Below are positions 23,840-35,200 of a stretch of 64,000 bases of DNA, one piece after another. Source of the DNA: Anas platyrhynchos (taxonomy: Eukaryota > Chordata > Aves > Anseriformes > Anatidae); contig NC_092590.1 in assembly GCF_047663525.1 (NCBI RefSeq), positions 8,266,001-8,330,000 on the forward strand, in the 5' to 3' direction. The notes beneath the pieces are model-generated. The model was not told the origin of the DNA. It did no database searches and saw only the letters and a program-made list of their open reading frames with translations. The translations under genes were made by a program, and so were the position numbers. Numbering within the stretch: position 1 is the stretch's first letter; each line of letters opens with the position of its first letter.

Positions 23840-24700
23840 TGGGCCTTCCAGCCTTCCAGATCGCGGCGCGGGGCACGAGGCTCACGCTGCCCACCCCGGG
23901 GGCTTTTGATAAGAGCCACACCTGCTTTGGCACCGCCGGCTGGCGCTCAGCAAAGTGGGAGCCCGAAAACACCGGGGCGTTCCCAGCGCGGCTCCCGGCC
24001 TGCCCTGGCTCCCTGCAGGAGGGTGGCGATGGTGTGAGCAGCTCCTCACCACCCTGCACCCAAGGCTCGGGGGTGTTTTTGGTGCTGGAGGCTCCGCTCA
24101 CAGCCCCCAGCAGCACGGCTGGGGGAAAACCCCTCTCCCCGCTGACGTAGCCCCAACACGGCGGTATCTGTTACGGTTTGAGGGTGCAATTTTCAGTAAT
24201 TTCTTTGGCAACAAAGGCAGCTTAAAAGGTTTCCTATGCTGGGCTCCAGCTCTCGCAGTGAGGGCTTGTTGCTGTCTCCTGTAGGGTCTCTCCAGCCCTG
24301 TGCCCGGAACAGCTTGCGGGACCCTGCAGCAAATCGGCTTACTGAGCCCGCCGGGGTTTTGCTGGGAGGTGGCTCTTTGTTTAGAAACAACAAAGGTTGC
24401 GGAGCGGGTGTTTGTGTTTGCCCAGCACGATCCCGGGATCTGGTTTGGGCTCACCCCACACGCCGTGGCACAGCTGGGCAGGAAGAGGAGCAGACGGCAG
24501 CGCCGGCATCGCTCCGCTCGGGCTTCAGCCCCGCTGCTAAAGAGCCTCTGTGCGCCCAGAGGGAGCCTCGCTGGTAAATCATCACCTGGTTTTGCGTCCT
24601 CACCTTTCCAGAGCATTGGATGAACGCTGGCAAAAGGTCGAACGTGTTCGTTTGGGACTTCAAAAGAGAAAGGACAGCTTCTGCCGTCGGGTCGCTGAGT
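23840..24700. promoter_or_regulatory. CpG-rich block within the LEF1 3'UTR intron (possible orphan CpG island)
   Basis: By hand count there are roughly 55 CpG dinucleotides in about 860 bases. They cluster at 23860-24000 and 24300-24560, against few in flanking intron sequence. No coding exon or known promoter is recognised here. It could be an intragenic CpG island with promoter or enhancer activity; this is inference from composition alone. Confidence 0.45.
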
Positions 24701-26408
24701 TGGCCCCGTTGTTTAAAGCGCTGGATTCAAACCCAGGGCTGGAGACCGGTGCCTGTTTTAAAATTTATTATTTTATTTTAAATACACGTAACTGCTGTCA
24801 TCTTGCATCTTTTTACGACTGTATAAATATAAACAACCTGCGGTGAGGGAAGGTGTAGAGAAGAAGTGCCTGGCTTACATTTTTAACTTTCTCTTGCCTT
24901 CTGTGAAGAGTCAGAGATTCCCTTTCCCAGCCCTTACTCCTGGAGTGACCCAGGCCCTCGGCCTTCCCCCATAACCTCTCCTGATCAGCGTGACGTGGAC
25001 GAGGCTGCCTAATCCCCTCTCCCTTGTTGGAGCAGGACAGAGATGAGCCAAGGGCTCCAGGAGAAGCACGGGTAGCACGAGGCGCTCGCAGACCCACCCT
25101 CCGGTCCGTCGCCTTCCCAAGAGCGGGGAGGAATTTTGATCTCCCTCCAGTGCCCTTGCCCTCAGCCACAGAGCCCAGGCTTTTTCGAAGGCTTTATTTT
25201 TATGGTGGAGATTCCTAAAGTGCAGTTTTACCATTTCAGGAGTAATGCTTCCCTTGTTACTCCGACTTATTGTTGAATTTTATTTCTGTTCCTTACTCGA
25301 GGTAGTTTTTTTTCCCCCTTTTTTTTTTTTTCCCCCTTTCCTCCTGCAGTCAGATGCACGCTGCAAATGGCACAGACAGTGCCTCCTATTGTGGCTCAGG
25401 CTCAAGACTTCACATATGTAAAATGTGACTTGCAGCACTTTCTTTGAAGCCTAACCACAGCCAGGGAGCTGTAATTGCAGTCTTTGATTGCGCCGACTTC
25501 ACTTGTGGATTGGGCTTTGCTAGGGCATGCCTTGCTTGGCCAGACTTCAGCTACAGCCCCCCAGTGAAGCCTTAGATGTGGGAAGTCTTCAGTCTCCTTC
25601 GCTCATGCCTGTGGTTTCTTGAAAAGAATCCTGATTTGACCTGTTTTATATCTGTAAGGCAACACTACCGTCAGCCTTATTTTTTTTAGGTATTATTGGG
25701 TTTATCAGCAGCGGGAGCAAGTCGTGAGGCTGGGGAAAGGCTGGGTTCTAGGTGCTGGTTTCGGGACAGCCACCGTGTAATTTTCTGTGCTGCACTATCC
25801 TCTTGGAAAAAAATATATATATGGGGGGGGGGCTTTGCTGTGCCTGATCCCTCGCAGAATTAGAGCAGAATCTGCAGCCTCGCTTTCAGGGAGAGCTTGT
25901 GGAGAGCAGGCAGCTGCTGCAAGCGCTGCTCTGGCCCCTGTCCGAAAAAGCTGAGGGCCAGAGCAAGGCCGCGGTGGTTATTTTAACCTCCTGACTTCAA
26001 AGGCAGCTCGCTGGTAGGGGAAGGGGGGAGGAGGCAGGGAACCATCTCAACAGAAGAGCATTTCATTTCCTTGGGTGCAGGAGACATTCCTGGCTGCTAA
26101 TGGGGAGTAGCTCTGAATCACGGCGCTTGTATCGGGCGGCTGTGAACTACTGGCCTGGCGCCTCAAGGCCATTCCTCAACAGGAAGCTGAATGTTTTCAT
26201 GTAAGGCTGAGAGGAAAACCTTCCCAGGAAGAGCAACCTGGACCAAACCTTTGAAAAGCCAGGATGAAAAGGCACAAAATAAATATAAAGCTGCAGGGTG
26301 CTCTCCCCAGTGTTCCTCTGCTGTTTTCTTGGCCTCTCTTTTCGTGCTCCTTGGAAAGGTAGAGCCCTTCGTGGCGCTTTGATCCGCATGTGTTACGGAG
26401 CACTGGGC

Positions 26409-26436
26409 TTTTTTTTTTTTTTCCCAAAAAAAAAAA
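26409..26436. repeat. T14-CCC-A11 inverted homopolymer
   Basis: A T14 run is separated from an A11 run by CCC and could form a simple A-T hairpin. Low complexity. Confidence 0.9.
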
Positions 26437-28043
26437 GAAGCAGGAAGCTAAGAAGGCTTTTTTTAGTTGGGACTTGGGCTGGTTTTATGAGGAAATAGGA
26501 ACTGAATTAGTCAATACAGACCACCTCTGTTGAAACCGCTGCGTTTCCAGTGGACTTTCAGCTGCGAGGCCGCAGTGGCTTTAAATGTCCTTTTGTGGCT
26601 ACGGGCAGCAGGTGAAAATCATTTGTGATGTGCCAGGGGACGGTGGTGGCTGGGGCAGGGAGCGTGTCCTTGGAGCGGTTGGGAGCAGTGTGGGCGCTCA
26701 GATCTCGTGCTCCCCAAGAGCAAGCGGTCCCAAATCAGTCTCGGAGGCTTTCTGCCTTGTGCACACCAGCCCCTGCAACCCCTGTGCTCCAGCAGCACGG
26801 GCAGAGCGCTTCGTGGTGCAGGGCTTACACTGAAGCTGCAGGGGTTGGGGGCAGGGGACAGGACTCGGTTACAAGTGGCCCTTGTTTAAGCACTGCAGCT
26901 GTAATACTCGCTGGTTATTTCTGCTCGTGGCTCGTACAGGCTCAAGCAGTCAACCTACTACAACCATCCTAACAGGATGCATGCAGTTGGGAAATTCGGG
27001 TAACAGGAGTTTGAGTTATGGTCAAAACAAGCCAGCTTCTTCAGAAACTCGTTCTGTCTTGCTTTACAGGATTCAAAGTGTCAACAGTGTAGCTGTGTCC
27101 AATAGTTTGTGTTTCCTCTGGTGAAAAGTTCTCTCACCTTCACCACCAAATTGCATTCACCTGCTGATCGCGGTCATTCCTCCAAGCTCTGCTCCTCGAA
27201 GCCTCTCTCTGCTTGTTGGGCAGTTGAGCAGTACCTGGAGGTTAGCATAGGGTTTTGGGGCTTCCACTAATCCTGAGCCCAGCACTGGAGACCAGTGTCC
27301 AGCTGTGCAAAAAGCCCGACTCGTGGGGCAGTGGTGGGGAGCAGCCCCAGCTACAGCCCGGTCAGCGTTTGGTGAAGGCACCTGAGGAGCTGTTCCCCCT
27401 GGGGAGAGGAAGCTCAGTAGCTGTAGGCTTGCACCGTTGGCCTTTCCGCGTGCTGTAAGAACATAAATCCTCCTGAGATCCCAGTGAGCTGGGGGAAGAG
27501 CCCTGCTTCTGGAAGAGGGGCCGTACCAGAGCAGGCTGACTCCTGCTCAGTCGCGGGGTAGGGTCCGTGATCACAAAAACCTCTCCTACCAGATTCCTCT
27601 GCCCAGCTGCTTGCAGAAGACAGCATTTCTGCGTTTCCACAGTGCGGAGCTGGAGGCGCTGAGCTGGAGGTTTAATTGACCTTAATAGCTGCAGTGAAAA
27701 AGCCCGAGGATGTCTAATTTTGCATCAGGTAGATGGGTCAAATGGTGTAGATAGACAACTTAAATCCACTACGAAAAGGAATTACTTCTGTAATATGCTG
27801 AAGGTCTAAGTAGCTTTAAAAGCACTTTTTAGTTGTTGTGGACATCTATTTACAATCCAAAGCACTCCAGTGTGAAACAAAGCCATGAATATTCTTGCAA
27901 ACTTCAGGTGAGAGCAAATAATGATGCACCACACTTAACTCAGCCATTGCAAGCCCGTCTTCCACTCCCTGCTGTCAGAGTTACGGGGACCCATCACCAC
28001 ATTTCCCAGAGGACAGCTTCTTTGAATGGCTTAATTTAAAAAG

Positions 28044-28066
28044 AAAAAAAAAAAAAAAAAAAAAAA
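28044..28066. repeat. A23 homopolymer
   Basis: There are 23 consecutive A residues, 57 bases before the terminal LEF1 exon. Confidence 0.9.
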
Positions 28067-28738
28067 CAACACAGGTTTCAAATCATCTTTATATCTGTCT
28101 CTGTCTCTCTCCCGTCCCTGTAGGTGGGAAAAGAAACGCTTTCTCAACTTGCAAAGCAAAGGCGGCGACACCAGGACCCCTGCTGGAGATGGAAGCTTGT
28201 TAAACCCTAGGTGTGTCCTTCATCCACACAGACCACCCCCAAGGAGTCTGTCTAGGATGTCATTCACCCTGATGTCACTGCTAGAGACACTGAATCATAA
28301 AGACAATCACTGCCAAAATCCTTCACTATCACAAGGTCCAGCCCCGATAGAAATCGAGCAAACGAGCTCCTGGGTCAAGCAGAGCAGCTTTTGTCTCCAC
28401 TCCACCTCTGCCTTGCACTCTTAAGCCCTCGTCTCATCTGTGTCCATGTCGAGTCAGCAAACAAAGTAGCATGGCTGGCTCTGCCTGCTTCAGCCAACAG
28501 AGTCACCTAGACCACCGCTGCCCCATACAGCACGTCGAGGAACGGAGTCTGCCTGGACCAGGACGACACACTCAAAACTTCTTTTTATTTAACGGTGCGA
28601 CAGGATCAATTTCGGTTTTAGCTTTTTTAAGAAACTTGAATGCTTTTATATTTTAACTTTTAGTTTGTAATTTCCTTGGTGTATATTTTACTAGGTATGA
28701 GCTTTTAAACAAGTGTCAAAAATCTGAACTACTTTTTA

Positions 28739-28744
28739 AATAAA
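28739..28744 (+). terminator. LEF1: possible proximal LEF1 polyadenylation signal
   Basis: AATAAA lies in a U-rich context, followed by long T tracts at about 28752-28780. It could give a short 3'UTR, but I have no transcript evidence. Confidence 0.35.
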
Positions 28745-28892
28745 AGGGTTTTTTCTTTTTTTTTTCTTTTTTTTTTTTTTTCCTGCCAGAGGAAAAGCCT
28801 GTATGGAAAAAAAAAAAGGTGGCTTTTTTGTTAAACTATTTGTAACAAATAGTGGCCTCTCAGTCTATATAGTACGGTGTCATATAGAACTA

Positions 28893-28898
28893 AATAAA
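28893..28898 (+). terminator. LEF1: possible internal LEF1 polyadenylation signal
   Basis: AATAAA lies within the sequence AACTAAATAAATGTAACAA. A near-identical block exists in the human LEF1 3'UTR as I recall it, so the site itself is conserved, but use as a poly(A) site is an inference. Confidence 0.4.
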
Positions 28899-29244
28899 TG
28901 TAACAACAGTCAGCTGGTCAGTAGACACGTCAGTCTTGCATCACCTACTCTGTAAACATAAGCAATACATCCAGCAAATCTGACTGCAGTGAGTTCTCCT
29001 TCTCACCCATTCCCCTTCTCCTTGTAAAAAGCCCAGCACTTGAATTATTACTTCAATTGTTCTGTATTTGTATCTGTTTTTGTTAGCCTGTTAGTGGGAT
29101 TTTATGCCAGTTGTTGAAATGAGCATTGATGTACCCATTTTTTAAAATAGTAAGGCACAGCCTTTGCCAAAAATACTGTCAACCAATTTTATTTTTTTTT
29201 TTTGTCATTCCAGTTTGAGTTAATGTGCTGAGCATTTGTTTTTT

Positions 29245-29264
29245 AATAAAAGCTTTGTAATAAA
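29245..29264 (+). terminator. LEF1: LEF1 distal polyadenylation signals (two AATAAA)
   Basis: AATAAA occurs at 29245-29250 and again at 29259-29264, directly after a UTR block conserved with human. This is the most likely main 3' end of LEF1. Confidence 0.85.
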
Positions 29265-29285
29265 ACTAAAGTCAATTGTCTGGCT

Positions 29286-32200
29286 TCAGAAAAAAATAAC
29301 AAAAACTACTCACACTTGAGGGAGCTGAATCCCTAGAAAGTAGCTGCGAGCCCCCAAAGGTGCAGGTACCTCGAAGGCTGCAGGCATTTGGCTGAGGGGC
29401 CCCTTGGAGGAAACGCAATGCGTTTGGCTGCTTGCTCACCTGAAGCCGAGTCAATTTGGAAGATGTGGAACTTTTTTCTTCCTAAAGGGAGCAGAAATGT
29501 TTTATTTTCATCCCAGGAGAGAGGAATCAGCAGGCCCAGTGCTCCCTTATGCTTCTCAGATAGAACTGGCCCAGCTCTACGTTCAGTTTCCTACTGAAAT
29601 CTCATGGGTTTTAAGCCCGTGATCGATTCCCTTCCTTCTGGATGCCATCCATGCCCACATAAGGAGCAGGAGCCTCCACTTGCGTTTCTTATGGCCCTAT
29701 AAATTCTCCAGCAATCAGGGACTGGAGCCAGCTGCACGATCAGCTGCTGAGGGCCTGGTTTCATGCTGCCAGACCCAGAGCAGCAGCACGGCCTGCCTGC
29801 TGCTGGTGGTGCCCACAAGGCATTCCTGCGAGAGCAAGCAGCTCCTCTGCACTCTCCAAACCTGAAAGCGTTTGAGTCTGTCCAGCCCCAAACCCTACCA
29901 GCAACTGCACTGCTACCTTTCCCCTTTTGTTCAGGGACTGGTGTTTCACAGCTCTGACAAACAGGTACAGCTGCCTGACTTCTACGACAAGACTTCACGT
30001 GGGGGAAAAGGAAAAAAAGCCACTGTAGCCATGGGTAAATTATTCCAATGGCTTGTGAGCACCACTGCAAAAGACATTATGGACTATAAACTGAATGAGC
30101 ATACCTTGTGTCTTGAGCCTTGTGTGGTGTGGGACTGGCTTGAGTCAAGCTCAAGCCACCAGAAGTGGCACAGGTGCCTTAGTCCCGAAGGAAGCTCTAT
30201 GCTTAGGCTGCTTGCAGCTGACCCTGAAACTCGGTTGCATAAGAAGAAATTTCATATTTAAAAATGTTATATCACAGCTTCCTTTCAAACCAGCGCACAC
30301 TGCACACAAACACAATTGTAAGAATGTGGCCAGCCTGTCAGTCCCTGCCATGTTTATTTCTAGCAACTGGTGATTACTTAAAAAAAAAAAATTCTAAAAA
30401 GTGACCCAGCAAAGGAATGCTTTCAGCCAGCAGGAGGAAAGCCCTCTCAAAGAGCAGCAGCTACATGCTGGAGTTTTGCAAGACCTGGCTTTATTTCCAT
30501 TCTTGTCAGTTAGCCCAGCTTTTGCTGGAAACCTGTTTGGGTTTTGTTTCGAGGGCTGTTTTTGTGACCTTTTAGAAAAGAAATAAATAAATACATAAAT
30601 AAAGGGGGAAAAGCAAACGCTTCAGTGCAGGAATTGTTTTAAATCAGGGATTACTGCAGCGAGGTCTGTAGATGACATGCTCCAAAGATAACAGTCCTCT
30701 TTGAAAACACAGCTACTTTCATTGTTTGGAACTTTTTTTTTTTTTTTAAGGCTATTTAAAAAGCCACTTATTCGTTTTAGGGAAAAAAAAAGAGTTTCCA
30801 ACAGAAGCATTAGCCTTAGGTAGCAAGGTATCCCAAGCACACTCCGTAGTCAGGTTGCCTGTCCCAGGGTTGAGAGGTCCTTCAGCAGTAATAGCAAAGG
30901 GGAAAAAGAATTCGGGAGCTAAAAATAACACCTCTGCTGTTCCCGTGCAATGAGCAAGCGCCATGTGTTGGACTCGTTCACAGATCAAAGACCTTTCACG
31001 TAAGAGCAGCTGTGGAAAAGGTTAACTGATAGACAAGGCTTCAGATGCTGCCCTGAGAGCACCTGCGAGAGGCCAATGCCGCTGTCCTGGAACAGCCTCT
31101 GTGGTTCGGGTCAGGGTCTGCTCCTGCCCCGCCGTACCAAAATCCAGCAGCCCTAAGCCCTCCCTGCACTGCACCACAAGGCACGGGAGCTGGTAAAGAC
31201 AGCCCAGTGCTGATGGTGTGACACTGGCAGTAAAACCAGGCCTAAACCCATGACGGACTGAGTAAGTTACTCCAGGTGAGACCCAAACCCGACAGCTGAG
31301 TTCCTGAGGAGCAATTTAGCAATTCACCATTTCTCTTTTGGGTGCCTACGGAGACAAAACCCACTCGTTTTGCACAGAAATCACCTTTAAGGATTTAAAC
31401 GTTCCTGTCAAATGGCCAACCTAACTGTACAAATGCTTCTGTAGAGGTGGCTATATGCCCAGTCTCTCCCTGCATGCTCTGTGCCATGCATTGCATGCCT
31501 GGCACACCCCAAAAAGCTCTGCACAGGTCCTGCTACAGGTTCTGTGCATATAAACACAGAAGATGCCCTGCTAGCTGGGGAACACGCGTCCCCTCCTCTC
31601 CTCACTGAAGAAAACAGCAAAGGGGAAAGACCCAGAAGAGGGCAGCAGGGCCAGAATTATTTATGGCCAACCCCACCGGATGAGGTGGCTCCTCGGGCTC
31701 CTGGATCACCTGGACCAGAGCCATTTCCCCTTTGTTATATAAAAGAACAATGCCCCGGGCTAACTTCGGCTTCTTACACAGCAAGTGGTGACAGATTCAC
31801 TAGGTAGGCTTATGGGGACTCTGCAGCTCTAGAGAATTATCTGCTGTTAGAGCTCCTGCTTGGTGCTAATAAATAGCAGAGGCAGTAGGTTAGTTAGCTA
31901 ACATGGCTGGTTAGGGGAATCTCAGTGAGTCTGGGAGCTGGAGGATTGTTCGAGGCTGTACGAGAGCAGAATCCAGAGCATCAGCCATCTGCACGCCTCC
32001 GAAAGCTCTGCAGCACACGAGGCTTTGAAGCAAGCAGCCCCTGGTTTTTGATGCCTCCCCCTCTGATCCACGCAGCAGCTAATTGCGCTAAAGCAAGACA
32101 GGCAGAAAATAAGGGACACTGCGGGGACGGGGAAGTGCCCGGCAGCCCCTCTAATCACGTAATTGCAGTTTGCTCCCTGGCACTCACAGGGGGGGGCGAG

Positions 32201-35200
32201 GGGTCAGGCAGCCTCCCCTCCAGCCAACTGCACGGCGCCGAGAAGAAGATTACGAGGGGAAGCAGCAGCTCCGCAAACAGATCGGCAGCAGGCCGCCAGC
32301 TCTGAGCACATCCCTCCTCGGTCAGGTCAGTGGCACTGCTGGGCTAACGAGGGAGGTGGCCAGAAGAAGAGCAGCTCTAACAGGGAAACTGTAAGCAGAC
32401 ATCCTGAGAGGAAGCCAGCAAGCTAGAAAGTGCACGCTCATTTCTCTACGTGACAGGCCAGGAAGAGAGTCTCTGCATCAAAGTACGAATTTACGCCTGA
32501 GTCTGCTCGCAGATACAAAAATCATTCTTAGAAAGAAAGAGCCTGCAGCCCCGGTAATGGAGATGTATCTGCCACAAATTTGGGAAGTGAACCTCTTAAG
32601 CAGCAGCTTTCAGCCAGGTCAAAGAAAGAACTAAAATTCTGCTCTCCATCCTCCCAGGTAAATACTCCTACCTTGACTCCACGGGCTTTAGATGCCATCT
32701 TCTCTCTGGCTCCTCCTGCAGCAACCGTAACTTCACTGAGCCACAGAAATGAGGAGGAGATAACAGCCACTGCTTACCTGACCTGGAATACTGAGTTTTC
32801 TTACTGTGAACGACATGCTCTAAAACACAATATGATAAACTCGCTGGTCCTGCTTCAAGGAAACCCACCATACCCAAACGAGTGACAGGTTTGTTCGTCC
32901 CTCTCAGCTTTGGAATACCAAGGTGAGGTGCTGGGTAACAAACGAGGACACAGCATGCGCCAGAGCATGACAGTCGCTACAATGCTTGATTCATACAAAG
33001 TTTCAAAGCCTGAGATGGACAAAATTCTTAAAATCCAGTTGCTTCTTTTGCTACCATGAAATATGTTTCCTTATTTTCTCCTCCTGTGACACCTGATTTG
33101 TTTTGCCATGAGTAAAATCACCAGGGGTAACTTCTTCCTCTCCCCCTCAATCCTAAATGACACAGGTAGTAATTGTATTTGCAAACAAACCGCGCCTGAG
33201 GAATCACAGACTGCCCACTGCTTTTTTCAGGCCTGTAGGAAACCTGCTAGCTCAAACTCTACCCAACTTTTTAGCACAATATCCTGAAAGAATTCGTAGT
33301 GAAAACATCTTAACCCAAGGTCCCTCAGCAGAGTCAACAATCAGTGTTTGCAGTCACCGTATGAAAGTTCAGATTTTGTAAGGCACATTTTGACATATGG
33401 CTTAAAAGTTTCCATTTGTGTGAGCCTGGTGTAACTGCATGACTCAGAGCTAACACCACTCACACCATTCAGTTAACCACTAAGCTTTCTCATTCTGCCT
33501 GTGCTGGTACTCTCAGGCAGTTACTCTGTGATTTTTTTTTTTTTAAGTGTAAATTTGCTGAAATTACTTACTGAAATAGAACGGCAAATAGATGTCTCAA
33601 TATCCAAGCACTTGATTCTCTCTTTCTTCTGGTCCACTCCATTTCCCTCCTGCTCTAGGGTTTCTCTATCCTCCTACTTTTCTCTCACCTTTTGCTCTGC
33701 TCCTGCCCTATCTTCACGGGGACTTCTCTGCTGACAGAACACACCGCTGAGTGCTTCTTCCACTGGGAAGCAGTCTTTCCTTTCCAGTGACCTGACGCTC
33801 TGTTTCCTATGAGCATAAAGAGATGGACTTCAAATCTAGCACAGGTCTAACACCTATTCTGTATCTTCATCCAGTCCAGTTTGGAAATAAATACCATTTG
33901 ATGACAGAATAGATAAAAATGCTATTTTATTTTCAAGTCAGTTTAAGAAAAAACTCCTTGCATATCTGTTCCTCAAATTCATTCTAGGAATGGTACTCCC
34001 TTAGCTCACAGATACGTTGTGAGGATCAGATATGATTATATATAACTAACTGCAGATGGAAGAATTACAGAATATCATAAATGAGATGCACTAAAGAGGT
34101 AGTTATAACTGCTACCACACACATAAACATGGAATATATTATATTAATCACCCTGCATTCAAAGAATTCTTCAGATCACCCAACTTCAACAGCTGTCTTG
34201 CTAGCTTAACCTGCCATTGTTTTTGTTTGGGAGTTACCTCACTTTTAGAGGCAACAGTGGCAACTCAGGGAATGGTAAGAGAACAGAGTGAGACTATGGC
34301 TGTGGATTTCAGTGTTTCCCCTAATGCATTTTCTGTTGTAGCATTACTCTTCCATGAACCCAGGGAAGTGTGAAGAGACATACTTTGGTTGCGGGTTGTA
34401 ACTAAGCAGAAATAACATCCAGCAGAAAAGAAGAATGGGATAAATGTACCATCAGTGACTGCTACCTGTTCCTACTATGACTGCTGAACATGAAGGACCA
34501 GGCAGCACGTTTTCACCTGCACCTTTACTGTATTAATACAATTTTTGGTAGGCACTACTGCCAGTATTTGGCTAATTTGTCTAGTTTATATATGTGACAA
34601 ATCTTAAACAGGACAGGAAAACCCACAAAGGTCTTTGGACCGTACACAGTTGGGGCTGACTGACATCCTTGTTAATTCACACCTTGAAATCAGTTCTAGC
34701 TGAAGGTATCTAAAATCCTTTAACACATGTTAGATTTCCAGCTGCCCTGTCAAAGTTCAAATTTTGTTACCTCTTTCTGTACCCGCCAGCAGATCCAGCA
34801 GCATCTCCAGAATAGCTTCCTCCCCTGCACAAAAGTTAGCTGCCACTGAAGAAAACCTCTGTCCTTTGCCAAAAAGCACTGAACCTGCAGGTGAAGATCA
34901 TGTCTATTATATGATCATTTGATGTATTTTAGGACCAGTTCTCATTAATGCTTTCAGAAATGACTTGGATGCAGGACTTGAAGGTATGCTGAGCAAGTTT
35001 GGGGACAACACTAAATCGGGAGGAGCTGTTGGCTCTCTTGAGGGTAGACAGACCTTGCAGAGAGGCCGTGATGAATTCTGCACCCGGGACAGGGCAACCC
35101 CATCCTCATGTACAGACTGGGGGACAGGAGGCTGGAGAGCAGCCCCACAGAGAGGGATCTGGGGTTCTGCCCAGCGCTGCCAGCCGGGTGAGGGGAGGGA

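Larger units (their letters stand above)
18073..28123 (+). other. LEF1: LEF1 3'UTR intron, about 10 kb
   Basis: The intron is bounded by GTAAGA and CTGTAG. It holds a pair of related 36-bp elements (19259-19294 and 21119-21154), a CpG-rich block at about 23840-24700, a G-rich run at 25823-25832, a T14-CCC-A11 inverted tract at 26409-26436, and an A23 tract at 28044-28066. Many overlapping open frames in the GC-rich part have no recognisable domain. No CR1 copy is recognised, which is notable for its length. Confidence 0.8.
28124..29285 (+). other. LEF1: LEF1 terminal non-coding exon (3'UTR)
   Basis: The exon follows the acceptor CGTCCCTGTAG. Its start (GTGGGAAAAGAAACGCTTTC), the GGAGATGGAAGCTTGTT segment, the AAAGACAATCACTGCCAA segment, the TGTATTTGTATCTGTTTTTG segment and the CCAGTTTGAGTTAATGTGCT segment all match the human LEF1 3'UTR as I remember it. 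The last blocks lie immediately before the tandem AATAAA signals. The exact cleavage site is not visible; about 20 bases past 29264 is assumed. Confidence 0.9.

Noticed and set aside
24680..24760. tRNA-Leu-like segment (TTTAAAGCGCTGGATTCAAA then CCCAG)
   Set aside because: It resembles a D-arm/anticodon-arm half with a CAA anticodon, but the T arm and acceptor stem cannot be completed. At best it is a decayed fragment, possibly chance.
1..29285. TCF/LEF consensus sites (CTTTGAT type) as evidence of LEF1 autoregulation
   Set aside because: Several occur (for example near 16001, 19211 and 25484), but not clearly above chance for this length, and none is clustered.
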